Positions 1-6,540 of a stretch of DNA of 7,931 bases are shown here, one piece after another. Position numbers and translations under genes: made by a program. Origin of the DNA: Candidatus Rifleibacteriota bacterium (GTDB lineage Bacteria; Riflebacteria; Ozemobacteria; Ozemobacterales; Ozemobacteraceae); assembly GCA_029560455.1 (NCBI GenBank), contig JAKQKW010000133.1, positions 1 to 7,931 of the forward strand, written 5' to 3'. The notes below the pieces were generated by a model. That model was not told where the DNA came from and did not search any database. It worked only from the letters and a program-made list of their open reading frames with translations. How positions within the stretch are numbered: the first letter of the stretch is position 1; each line of letters opens with the position of its first letter.

Positions 1-134
1 CCTTGCTGGAGCGAGACTTGCGCGAATCAGCTGAAAAAAAGCTGTCTTTGCGGGAAATATTACAGGTAATAATTACCGCGGCTGGGGTAAAGTTGCCGCA
101 TGTTAATTTTCGAACGGTATCGCCTCGCGCCTGA
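1..134 (+). CDS. Possible 3' end of a convergent plus-strand gene, unrecognised
   Basis: The third plus-strand frame is open from the window edge to a TGA at 132-134, giving 44 codons. The visible tail is rich in Leu, Glu, Arg and Lys and looks like a soluble helical protein (it contains EKKLSLREILQVIITAAG). If real, the gene runs towards the lipoprotein gene and the two 3' ends overlap by 32 bp. I do not recognise the family. An open run of this length can arise by chance, and the complementary minus frame is also open here, so the call rests mainly on plausible residue composition. No better explanation for positions 1-102 is visible: no minus-strand gene can be supported there. Confidence 0.38.
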   Translation, partial: LLERDLRESAEKKLSLREILQVIITAAGVKLPHVNFRTVSPRA

Positions 135-2112
135 TGCCCCATTGATCGCTCAGATCAGGGTACGCCTGGCGCAGGCGGTAATCATAAATGTCGCCGGTGA
201 GCTCTTTCATCAGCAGTACGTCGTCGGTTTTGCTGCCTGCGGTCGCTTCACAGCCAATATAGGCGGTGTCGCTCGCAAAGCCCTGGATGTTGTTGGGTCC
301 GAATTTTATCAGGGGCAGTGTACCCGCCAGATGTTCGATCCCTTTGCGGCCGGTGCCAAATGCGCTGCGGTCTGCCATCAGCAGGTTCTTTCTGACGGTT
401 GCGTTGCCCAGGCCGATTTGTACACAATATGGCGAGTCGAAAGTATTATATTCGACCAGAGGGCTCTGCTGCTGGATCTTCAACCCCAGACCCAGGAGCG
501 ATACAAACAGGTTATTCGAGAATTCGATAATCCCGCCTGACTCATTACTGACCAGACCGGTCTCTGTATACTCAAGAAAATTGCAGGCAATGATTTTTAC
601 CCCATCATTACTCTGCGAGTTAATACCTGTCTGCGGGTGAACGAAACTGCTTTCAGAAACCAGCAGCGAAGAATTGTTTTTCAGTTCCATGCCGATCGGG
701 CATCGCCTTACCGTTACTTTACCAAGCGTCAGGCCACTGGTATTCTCGCAAATGACGCCGGTCGAGCTGTTTGAAATGGCTATTTCAGAGAATGTACCTT
801 TTACCTTGTCCAGTTGCAGGGCAGTTACGGCATCGGCAATGCTGACATTGACAAGAGTATTATCGGTATTTTCAGCATTCTTGAATGAAATACCCTGCCA
901 CTGCCCCCTGGCCGGGCCGGTTATGGCTGACGCAAAAACGATTGGCAGACTACCGCCGGCTGAAGCCACCAGTACGCCGTTGTCGACATTGAATTCAACC
1001 AGATTCTCGTTACCACTGCGCAGGCCATCGGTAGCACTCATGAGAACCTCGACACCGGCATCGATAATCAGGCGACCTGTTTCATTTATGGTGATGTCGC
1101 CGCCAACATGGTATGGGCTGTTCGCAATTGTCCAGCGAACTTCAGTAGAAATATTGCCCGGAACCATCATGCTGGCGATATTGTTGTAGCCGCTTTCGTT
1201 GCCAGCCTGGTCAACAGCGGTGACCCGGTAATAATATTTCTTGCCGGTGGTCAGAGTAAAGTCGGTGAATCTTTCCTGCCCTTTTGCAATGAGTGTGTTG
1301 CTGATAAGGCTGAACACGCCGTTTGCCACTTCGCTACGATAGACCTGGTAGCCTTTGAGGTCGGTATCTGAAGAAGCTGCCCAGAAAACCGTTAATTGCC
1401 CGGGCTGGCCGGAGAGCGCCACTTCGACCCCGGTCGGCGGTGCTGGTGGCGTGCGGTCTTCAAGAGTGCTGACAGTATTGAGCGTCTGGAGTGACGAGGT
1501 TTCTGCCGGTCGACCTTCGCGATTGGCCACGATTTTGAAATAATAGGTTTTGGCGCCGGTCAGGCCGGTTATCTTGAGACTGTGACTGGTTGAGAAAATC
1601 CCTGATTCTTCTCTGACGACTCTTCCTAGAGAGTCTGTTTCTCCATACTCGATCAGGCCATTGGTGTAATCTGTGGTTTTCCAGGTGACGACGGCATGGG
1701 TTGAAGAAACTTCTGTAACCTTGATTTCCTGGTAATCAAAGCTGCGGGCTTCCATCTTCACATTTCCGGCAGTAGTGTTAGAACCAGAATAGATTGCTGC
1801 TTTGAAGCCAGCCGTTCTGTAGCCAAAAGCCTCAACGACAAAATCCTGTTCGCCAAAGCCGATTCCATCGATAAAATAGGCGCCATTTTCATCAGTCAGA
1901 CACCAGCGGGTTTTATCATAGGCCCAGGAAACCAGAGCATCTTCAACCGGTTTTTCTGAGATATTGACGATCTTACCGCTGATCGAGCCTTCGCGCGGCG
2001 TGACACTGTTGCCCGAACACCCGATCAGGCCTGCAAAGGCTACGAATGCCAGCAAGGCTGCCAGAACTGCAAAGGCACCGCTGATTTTTCCGCTTTTAGC
2101 TGACTGAGTCAT
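103..2112 (-). CDS. Surface lipoprotein: carboxypeptidase-regulatory-like domain, two FnIII domains, parallel beta-helix
   Basis: A predicted 669-residue lipoprotein. Residues 1-31 form a signal peptide with a basic start (K6, K9), an Ala/Leu/Phe-rich core and the lipobox LIGC, with the lipidated Cys at 32. Ser at +2 would favour the outer membrane under the proteobacterial Lol rule. Residues 43-122 resemble the carboxypeptidase regulatory-like fold (SGKIVN, TDENGAYFIDGI). Residues 128-212 and 221-316 are fibronectin type III domains; the second has the typical WAASSDTDLKGYQVYRS and YYYRVTAVDQAGN. Residues about 325-600 contain short Ile/Val/Asn-rich rungs (GVLVASAGG, TGVICENTSGLTL, GNATVRKNLLM) typical of a right-handed parallel beta-helix. 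The start at 2112 is chosen because it has AAGGG 7 nt upstream and puts the signal peptide at the N-terminus; an in-frame ATG at 2262 would bury it behind 50 residues. It lies 11 bp after the TPR gene and is probably last in the operon. Ligand and role are unknown; no catalytic motif is evident. Confidence 0.88.
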   Translation of the reverse strand: MTQSAKSGKISGAFAVLAALLAFVAFAGLIGCSGNSVTPREGSISGKIVNISEKPVEDALVSWAYDKTRWCLTDENGAYFIDGIGFGEQDFVVEAFGYRTAGFKAAIYSGSNTTAGNVKMEARSFDYQEIKVTEVSSTHAVVTWKTTDYTNGLIEYGETDSLGRVVREESGIFSTSHSLKITGLTGAKTYYFKIVANREGRPAETSSLQTLNTVSTLEDRTPPAPPTGVEVALSGQPGQLTVFWAASSDTDLKGYQVYRSEVANGVFSLISNTLIAKGQERFTDFTLTTGKKYYYRVTAVDQAGNESGYNNIASMMVPGNISTEVRWTIANSPYHVGGDITINETGRLIIDAGVEVLMSATDGLRSGNENLVEFNVDNGVLVASAGGSLPIVFASAITGPARGQWQGISFKNAENTDNTLVNVSIADAVTALQLDKVKGTFSEIAISNSSTGVICENTSGLTLGKVTVRRCPIGMELKNNSSLLVSESSFVHPQTGINSQSNDGVKIIACNFLEYTETGLVSNESGGIIEFSNNLFVSLLGLGLKIQQQSPLVEYNTFDSPYCVQIGLGNATVRKNLLMADRSAFGTGRKGIEHLAGTLPLIKFGPNNIQGFASDTAYIGCEATAGSKTDDVLLMKELTGDIYDYRLRQAYPDLSDQWGIRREAIPFEN

Positions 2113-2119
2113 GTTGCTG

Positions 2120-2124
2120 CCCTT
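2120..2124 (-). promoter_or_regulatory. Ribosome binding site of the lipoprotein gene
   Basis: AAGGG lies 7 nt upstream of the ATG at 2112 and shares its first two A residues with the TAA stop of the TPR gene (TAAAGGG). It decides the start in favour of 2112 over the upstream ATG at 2262, and suggests that ribosomes finishing the TPR gene can re-initiate here. Confidence 0.75.
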
Positions 2125-4700
2125 TAAAGTCTTGCAAATGCTTCTTTGGCGAATCTTGATATCTGGGTGTTGGCCGGAGCATTTTCGAAAGCCCGTTTGT
2201 AGCACGCTTTGGCCTCTTTGATCAGTCGCTTTTCTTCGTAAGCCTGACCAAGATAGAAACATGCGTAAGAATCGCCGGGCGACAGATTCACTACTCTCAC
2301 CAGAGCGTCGATTGCCGAATCGGCCGCATGCTTGTCAAGATAGGCGACGCCGAGGTTATACAGCGTATAGGTGTCTTCGGGGTTGATTTCAACCGCACGC
2401 TGCAATGAGGCGATGGCTTCATCGATCTGCCCCTGCTCATAAAACGAAAGACCCAGGTGCGAGTGTGAATAGGCATCGTCTGAGTCAAGTTCGATCGCCT
2501 GCGAAAAGGCCTTGATTGCCTGCGGCACCCTGCCGGTGTTTTTATAGAGAACACCGAGGCTGTACTGAGAGAACGCATCTTCCGGGTTCAGAGAGATCGC
2601 TTTTTTGAACGACTGCTCGGCAAGTTCGCGGTTGCCAAGGCCCCTGTAAATACTGCCAAGCAGATAATGTGCATAAAATTTGTCATCATCGAGCCTGATG
2701 CTCATCATGACACAGTTGAGCGCATTTTCCATCTGGTTCAGGCTCTTGTAGACAGAGCCCAGAGCGAGAAGGACTGCCGGATTGTCATCCTGATATTTGA
2801 GAAGGTCTTCAAACATTTCGCGGGCGTCTTCCATCATGCCGTTGTTTTTATAGATCAGCCCAAGCAGATAGCGGCTTTCGGTGTCGGCCGGGTTGAGCTT
2901 GATCGTACGCTTGATCGAGCTGATGGCTTCTTCGAGGCGACCCTGATTCAGATAGGCTTTGCCAAGATGGAAAAACGCTTCCTGAAATTCCGGGTCGAGT
3001 TCGATGGTTTTGTGCCATGAATTGATGGCCTGATCAGCCTTGCCAACGCTCTTGTAGGCAATGCCAAGCTGCAGATGTGCGTGTGAGAAGTCGGGGTCGA
3101 GCGCGATGGCCTTTTCCCACTCGCGGATTGCTTCGTCAACCAGACCTTTTTCGCGATAAGCCAGGCCCAGGCGGTAATGCGCTCCAGCATTGTCTGGATT
3201 GATGGTGACCGAGCGTTTCCAGCGTGTCAGGTTCTGGTCGTCGATACCCTTGAGGCGGTAGATTACTTCGAGATTGTAGTTGGCAAAGCTGTCATACGGG
3301 TTCAGGGCAATTACCTTGCGGAACTCGATGATCGCTTCGTCATACATTTCCTTGTTCTTATAGGCAGAGGCCAGCTTATAGTGAGCTTCTGCGTTGTTCG
3401 GGTTATTGGCGATCTCGGCCTTGAACTTCTCGATCATCATATCCATTTCGGTTTTGCTTTTGATGATCGCAGCCGGTTTGGCCGCCTGCGAAGTTTCTGC
3501 GGTCGCACCCGGCTTTTTGCGCAGCTCGCTGGCCTTGCGCCAGTGGTAGACTGCCTGCTCGCAGTTGCCCTTTACGTCGTAAATTTCGCCGAGAACGTCG
3601 TGAGCGCGGCTGAGGCGCTGGTCGAGGAAAAGGCTGCGCTTGAGTTCGCCGGTAGCTTCGTCGAGCATGCCACGGTCTTTGTAGGCAAGGCCAAGGTTGA
3701 AATGCAGTTCGGCATCGTTCGGGTTGAGATTGTTCTCAAGTCTGAACTGCTCGACCGCCTTCTGAATTTCGCCCTTTTTGCGCAGAACCATACCTATATA
3801 CAGGCGCAGTCTCGGGTATTTCGGGTCATTCTTCAGTGCTTTTTTGAATTCAGCGAGGGCGGCGTCGTCCATGCCCTGTTTCTGAAAGGCCTGGCCAAGG
3901 TAGACGTTGGCTTCAGTCAGCATCGGATTGATGGCAAGCACACGCTTGAAAGACTCGACCGCATCGTCGTAATTCTGCCCGAAAAAGTGGGCCATGCCAA
4001 GATTGAGAAAGGCAAAGGCGTTGTCAGGGTTGATCTTGATCGATTCTCGCAGATGTTTTATCGCTTCTTCATAGCTTTCCATGGCGACAAAGCTGCGGCC
4101 AAGCTGGCAGAGGGCGTAGGCATCCTGCGGGTTCAGCAGAACCGCCTTTTTAAATTCAACCACCGCCTTGCGCGGCTTGCCGATTTCAAGATACACGGCG
4201 CCGAGCGAGAAATGGGCATAGGCGTAGTCGCGGTTGAGATCTATCGCATTTTTGAGGCGCACGATCGATTCATCGTAGAGCTTCTTGAGCTTGTAAATCA
4301 GCCCCAATTGCAGATGTGCGAAAGCAAAGTCTGGTTTCAGCGAAATCGCTTTTTTGAAGCGTATGATTGCCTCATCATACATGCCCTTGAGTTTGTAAAT
4401 AACCCCAAGATTGGCATAAGGAAAGGCGTAGCTCGTGTTGAACATGATCGCCTTTTTGAACTCGGTGATCGCTTCGTTGAGCATACCCTTGTTGCGGTAG
4501 GCGAGACCGATAAAGTTGTGCGCGTAAGCATCTTTTGGGTTGATGGTGATCGCATCTTTGAAAACATTGATGGCGCGATCGGTTTCGCCAGACATTTCCA
4601 GGGCGCGGGCCAGCTGGTAATAGGCAAAGAAGTCGCGTGGATTAGCTGCGATGCGCTTTTTGCAATCCTTGATCACCTGTTCGTATTTTTTTTCTACCAT
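2124..4700 (-). CDS. Giant TPR protein with 23 tetratricopeptide repeats in two arrays
   Basis: An 858-residue protein made almost entirely of 34-residue TPR motifs (pattern NPxDxxAxxxLGxxYxxxGxxxEAIxxFKKAIxL). I count 11 motifs at residues 20-393, a 39-residue linker (394-432) rich in Ala, Lys and Thr, then 12 motifs at 433-840 and an 18-residue tail. There is no signal peptide or membrane segment, so it is probably cytoplasmic. TPR superhelices bind peptides and scaffold complexes; no enzymatic domain is present. The helices before each array (YEQVIKDCKKRIAAN and MDMMIEKFKAEIANN) look alike, which suggests two modules joined by duplication or fusion. Repeats 9, 11, 13 and 18 are the most divergent. 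GGAGG stands 6 nt before the ATG at 4700. The gene follows the Nudix gene by 16 bp and precedes the lipoprotein by 11 bp. Partner unknown; related proteins are often annotated only as TPR-repeat proteins. Confidence 0.95.
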   Translation of the reverse strand: MVEKKYEQVIKDCKKRIAANPRDFFAYYQLARALEMSGETDRAINVFKDAITINPKDAYAHNFIGLAYRNKGMLNEAITEFKKAIMFNTSYAFPYANLGVIYKLKGMYDEAIIRFKKAISLKPDFAFAHLQLGLIYKLKKLYDESIVRLKNAIDLNRDYAYAHFSLGAVYLEIGKPRKAVVEFKKAVLLNPQDAYALCQLGRSFVAMESYEEAIKHLRESIKINPDNAFAFLNLGMAHFFGQNYDDAVESFKRVLAINPMLTEANVYLGQAFQKQGMDDAALAEFKKALKNDPKYPRLRLYIGMVLRKKGEIQKAVEQFRLENNLNPNDAELHFNLGLAYKDRGMLDEATGELKRSLFLDQRLSRAHDVLGEIYDVKGNCEQAVYHWRKASELRKKPGATAETSQAAKPAAIIKSKTEMDMMIEKFKAEIANNPNNAEAHYKLASAYKNKEMYDEAIIEFRKVIALNPYDSFANYNLEVIYRLKGIDDQNLTRWKRSVTINPDNAGAHYRLGLAYREKGLVDEAIREWEKAIALDPDFSHAHLQLGIAYKSVGKADQAINSWHKTIELDPEFQEAFFHLGKAYLNQGRLEEAISSIKRTIKLNPADTESRYLLGLIYKNNGMMEDAREMFEDLLKYQDDNPAVLLALGSVYKSLNQMENALNCVMMSIRLDDDKFYAHYLLGSIYRGLGNRELAEQSFKKAISLNPEDAFSQYSLGVLYKNTGRVPQAIKAFSQAIELDSDDAYSHSHLGLSFYEQGQIDEAIASLQRAVEINPEDTYTLYNLGVAYLDKHAADSAIDALVRVVNLSPGDSYACFYLGQAYEEKRLIKEAKACYKRAFENAPANTQISRFAKEAFARL
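2181..3404 (-). repeat. Second TPR array, 12 motifs
   Basis: Codons 433-840 of the TPR gene encode twelve consecutive 34-residue motifs. Motif 13 has lost the usual LG pair (NYNLEVIYRLKG) and motif 18 (starting QDDNPAVLLALGSVYK) lacks a standard NPxD opening but keeps the 34-residue phase. Motifs 19-23 return to consensus. Confidence 0.88.
3522..4643 (-). repeat. First TPR array, 11 motifs
   Basis: Codons 20-393 of the TPR gene encode eleven consecutive 34-residue motifs with no gaps between them. Motifs 2-7 are closest to consensus (for example AYAHFSLGAVYLEIGKPRKA). Similarity is at protein level; I see no identical DNA units, so this is not a recent tandem expansion. Confidence 0.9.
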
Positions 4701-4706
4701 TGCCAG

Positions 4707-4711
4707 CCTCC
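4707..4711 (-). promoter_or_regulatory. Strong ribosome binding site of the TPR gene
   Basis: GGAGG sits 6 nt before the ATG at 4700, inside the 16-bp gap after the Nudix stop. It is the best Shine-Dalgarno match in the window and fixes the TPR start. Confidence 0.8.
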
Positions 4712-4716
4712 GTCAG

Positions 4717-5181
4717 TCATGGAATCCATTCCAGGGTCTTGAACAATTCTGGGCTCTGACCTCTGGCGAATCTGATTATGTCTTCTTTCATCGCCGGGAA
4801 TATTTCTTTATCTGCAATTTCATCAGCATCGAAAAAATCAAAACCTTCGACACGCTCATCGATACCGGTCGCCAGTGTCGAGAAGTCTGGCTTCAGACCT
4901 TCAAACACAAGAAACTGAATGTGGCGGCCATTGTCAGCATTCATCGATTCTCGCACAAACAGCAGTCGGAACCCGGCCGCCCTGATTCGCAGCTCTTCGT
5001 CAAGCTCGCGGGCTGCCGCTGTCTCTGCTGACTCGAGCGGATCCTGGCCGCCGCCGGGCAGCAGCCAGTAGCGCCTGCCATTCTTGTTGTGGCGCACAAA
5101 GCAGATTCGGCCGTCTTCCCGCTTCAGAAGAACGGTTACGCGAATGCGGATATGGTTATTGACTATTTCGGGCTGTTGCAC
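4717..5181 (-). CDS. Nudix hydrolase (GTG start)
   Basis: A 154-residue Nudix-family protein. These enzymes hydrolyse a nucleoside diphosphate linked to another group, using Mg2+ or Mn2+ held by the Nudix box. The box spans residues 44-66: G44, E50, then RELDEEL at 58-64, with E59, E62 and E63 as the expected metal ligands. The conserved Gly near the end of the consensus (REUxEExGU) is Arg65 here. The preceding YWLLPGGG (38-45) is the usual lead-in. The length matches a single-domain enzyme with no extra domain. The start is GTG at 5181, because an in-frame TAA lies at 5188-5190 and no other start codon precedes the fold; its Shine-Dalgarno match is poor, with AGG only 2 nt away. It lies 43 bp after cheR and 16 bp before the TPR gene. 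The substrate cannot be read from the sequence; a house-cleaning or nucleotide-sugar role is possible. Confidence 0.9.
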   Translation of the reverse strand: MQQPEIVNNHIRIRVTVLLKREDGRICFVRHNKNGRRYWLLPGGGQDPLESAETAAARELDEELRIRAAGFRLLFVRESMNADNGRHIQFLVFEGLKPDFSTLATGIDERVEGFDFFDADEIADKEIFPAMKEDIIRFARGQSPELFKTLEWIP

Positions 5182-5224
5182 ACCTAATTAATCGGCAACA
5201 GGCTGCGCCGGAATGAATGAAAAA

Positions 5225-6283
5225 TTACCGGCTCAGGTTTTCGATGTTCAAAATTTTTATCGAACTCAGGCTGAAAAGTTCTTCGATATTGCGCATGTCA
5301 CAGCGGTTGACGCATATCGAGCGGGTCGGTTCGAGCTGATTTTCTGATTGTATTTTTTCGAGCTGATAATCGAAACCGTTGTTTTTAAGAATGTTCAATG
5401 CCCTGAGAAGGTCGGCAGGGGTGACAAAGTTAAAAATGCAGAATTCGCGCCGCCCGCCTGATTTCTGGTAGATGATCTCGTTTTCGAGAAAGACCTTGCG
5501 TATGCCGGCAAGGTTCTCGACGTGAATCGTTTCGTTGGCGCTTGTGAAAAAATAGCCGTCAGCGTGCAGGGCGTCGAAAAATCTTTCAGTCAGCCGCTGC
5601 TTGTTGTCGCTGTCAAAGTAGATCATGGTGTTGCGGCAGAAAATGATATCATAGCTGCGGGCCGGCCAGCTGTTGAGAAGATTTAGAACTTCAAATTCGA
5701 CAAGCTTTGCGTATTCAGGCTTGACTTCCCAGCGATCGTGCCCGGCAACCGTAAAAAATCTGGTCATGGTTTTCGGGTCGATCAATCGCATCTGGTGGCT
5801 GTTGAAGACACATTGCCGGGCCGATTTGACCACTTCTGAAGAGATATCACTGCCGATCAGCTGCAGATTGAATTTTTCTGAATCAGGCAGAACGTCAAGC
5901 AGGGTGAACAGAATCGAAAACAGTTCGGCACCGACCGAACAACCTGCCGACCAGATGCTGATGCGGTTGTCGCCGGTCTTTTTTTTGCGCGCGAGCAGTT
6001 CGGGCAGAACATTGCGGCGCAGAATGGTGAAATGCTCGGGGTGCCTGAAAAACCAGGTTTCGTTGGTTGTCAGATTGTTTAGGAGATCCATGCGCAGCTT
6101 AAGATCGCGTCTGGCTCTGAGAATGATATCAGACAGGGTGCGGCAGCTGAAGTCAGCCATCAACGGCTCTATGCGATTCTCGACAAAAGAGTAACGGGCC
6201 GGCGGAAAACTCAGGCCGTATTCTCGCGACAAAAACGAACAGAAATCCTCGATTTCCTTGCCGCTGAATCTGCTGAGTGCCAT
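5225..6283 (-). CDS. CheR-family protein methyltransferase with C-terminal extension
   Basis: A 352-residue CheR-type enzyme. The family uses S-adenosylmethionine to methylate glutamates on chemoreceptors. Residues about 5-68 match the helical N-terminal CheR domain. The catalytic part shows TTNETWFFR (72-80), the SAM-binding loop WSAGCSVGAELFS (111-123), Asp146 in IGSDISSEVV, and DIIFCRNTMIYFD (212-224), all family hallmarks. The loop is usually GEEPYS; the first Glu is Ala119 here while Glu120 remains. Residues about 285-352 go beyond the usual end of the catalytic fold; they contain a predicted helix (TPADLLRALNILKNNGF) and two Cys (324, 328) and match nothing I recognise. ATG 6283 has AAAGG 7 nt upstream, next to the stop of the zinc-ribbon gene 13 bp away. 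No chemoreceptor, CheA, CheB or CheW gene is in the window, so the target is unknown and could lie in a pilus or other Che-like pathway. Confidence 0.92.
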   Translation of the reverse strand: MALSRFSGKEIEDFCSFLSREYGLSFPPARYSFVENRIEPLMADFSCRTLSDIILRARRDLKLRMDLLNNLTTNETWFFRHPEHFTILRRNVLPELLARKKKTGDNRISIWSAGCSVGAELFSILFTLLDVLPDSEKFNLQLIGSDISSEVVKSARQCVFNSHQMRLIDPKTMTRFFTVAGHDRWEVKPEYAKLVEFEVLNLLNSWPARSYDIIFCRNTMIYFDSDNKQRLTERFFDALHADGYFFTSANETIHVENLAGIRKVFLENEIIYQKSGGRREFCIFNFVTPADLLRALNILKNNGFDYQLEKIQSENQLEPTRSICVNRCDMRNIEELFSLSSIKILNIENLSR

Positions 6284-6296
6284 TATTCTGCCTTTC

Positions 6297-6485
6297 TTAA
6301 GCGTTTCGCATACTTCTCGGAAAAACCCGGTTGGCGATTACCTGCCAGGTAGGGCGCATCTGACCGCGAATCTCATCAGCGCACTGTTCACAGACAAGTC
6401 TTTCGCTGTTCTGAAATTTCAGGTAACTGACTTCAGGTATCCTGAATTCTTTCATTTTCATGCAAAGGGGGCATCTATCTTCCAT
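6297..6485 (-). CDS. Small zinc-ribbon-like protein, 62 residues
   Basis: A small basic protein with two CxxC pairs, C5-P-L-C8 and C32-E-Q-C35, separated by 23 residues. This spacing fits a treble-clef or zinc-ribbon knuckle binding one Zn2+. The C-terminal half is rich in Arg and probably helical. The start is ATG at 6485 because GGAGAAG lies upstream (6488-6494) at normal spacing, and because the longer frame from GTG at 6512 would begin upstream of the likely transcription start. It is the first gene after the promoter and ends 13 bp before cheR, so it is probably co-transcribed with it. Such proteins may bind nucleic acid or protein, or only be structural. I do not recognise a named family. 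The conserved Cys pattern and operon position argue for a real gene. Confidence 0.72.
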   Translation of the reverse strand: MEDRCPLCMKMKEFRIPEVSYLKFQNSERLVCEQCADEIRGQMRPTWQVIANRVFPRSMRNA

Positions 6486-6487
6486 GA

Positions 6488-6494
6488 CTTCTCC
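6488..6494 (-). promoter_or_regulatory. Ribosome binding site of the zinc-ribbon gene
   Basis: GGAGAAG lies just before the ATG at 6485 (GGAG is followed by 5 nt). It selects the ATG over in-frame GTG codons at 6500 and 6512. With the promoter placed at 6503..6531, the 5' leader would be only about 11-12 nt, just enough for this site. Confidence 0.7.
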
Positions 6495-6502
6495 GGTCAC
6501 TG

Positions 6503-6531
6503 ATTGTAACACAACAGGAAGGCCTGTTCAA
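6503..6531 (-). promoter_or_regulatory. Sigma70-type promoter for the zinc-ribbon/cheR/Nudix/TPR/lipoprotein operon
   Basis: On the minus strand TTGAAC (6526-6531) and TACAAT (6503-6508) are separated by exactly 17 bp. The -10 matches TATAAT at five of six positions and has an extended TGT directly before it. The -35 matches TTGACA at four of six. The transcription start would fall near 6496, leaving a short leader with a Shine-Dalgarno site. It lies in the only gap over 50 bp between the genes, after a stop codon. No other equally good match was noticed between genes. The call assumes that the host uses a standard housekeeping sigma factor. Confidence 0.62.
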
Positions 6532-6540
6532 GCCTGTTCA
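6513..6540. repeat. Three AACAGG half-sites over the promoter, possible operator
   Basis: Plus-strand GCCTGTTCA occurs at 6522-6530 and again at 6532-6540, a direct repeat with a 10-bp period (one helical turn). AACAGG at 6513-6518 forms a perfect inverted repeat with CCTGTT at 6523-6528 around a 4-base loop. The repeats cover the -35 hexamer and most of the spacer, where a repressor or activator could bind. One copy also overlaps the TGA of the upstream gene. There is no T tract after the hairpin on the minus strand, so it is not a standard terminator. Confidence 0.4.

Noticed and set aside
28..44. CAGCT-GAAAAAA-AGCTG hairpin as a terminator
   Set aside because: The A/T run is in the loop, not after the stem, and it lies within the possible plus-strand coding frame.
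65..77. Palindrome GGTAATAATTACC after the lipoprotein stop as a terminator
   Set aside because: The stem is only 6 bp and AT-rich, with a single-base loop and no T tract on the minus strand.
100..1543. Several plus-strand open frames opposite the lipoprotein gene
   Set aside because: They overlap one another and the lipoprotein, with no ribosome sites and no recognisable domains.
2113..2262. Longer N-terminus for the lipoprotein from ATG 2262
   Set aside because: It would overlap the TPR gene by 139 bp and put 50 residues before a clear signal peptide; ATG 2112 has its own ribosome site.
3177..4742. 521-codon plus-strand open frame antisense to the TPR gene
   Set aside because: It mirrors the repeated TPR codons; its repeated VxRV and FxxxDRxxxxxL pattern is the reverse reading of NPxDAYAH motifs. 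No ribosome site or known domain.
5182..5224. Regulatory element or terminator between cheR and the Nudix gene
   Set aside because: Only a 4-bp CGGC/GCCG stem with a 10-base loop is present; too weak to call.
6486..6512. GTG start at 6512 for the zinc-ribbon gene
   Set aside because: No Shine-Dalgarno site, and the start would lie upstream of the -10 element; ATG 6485 has GGAGAAG.
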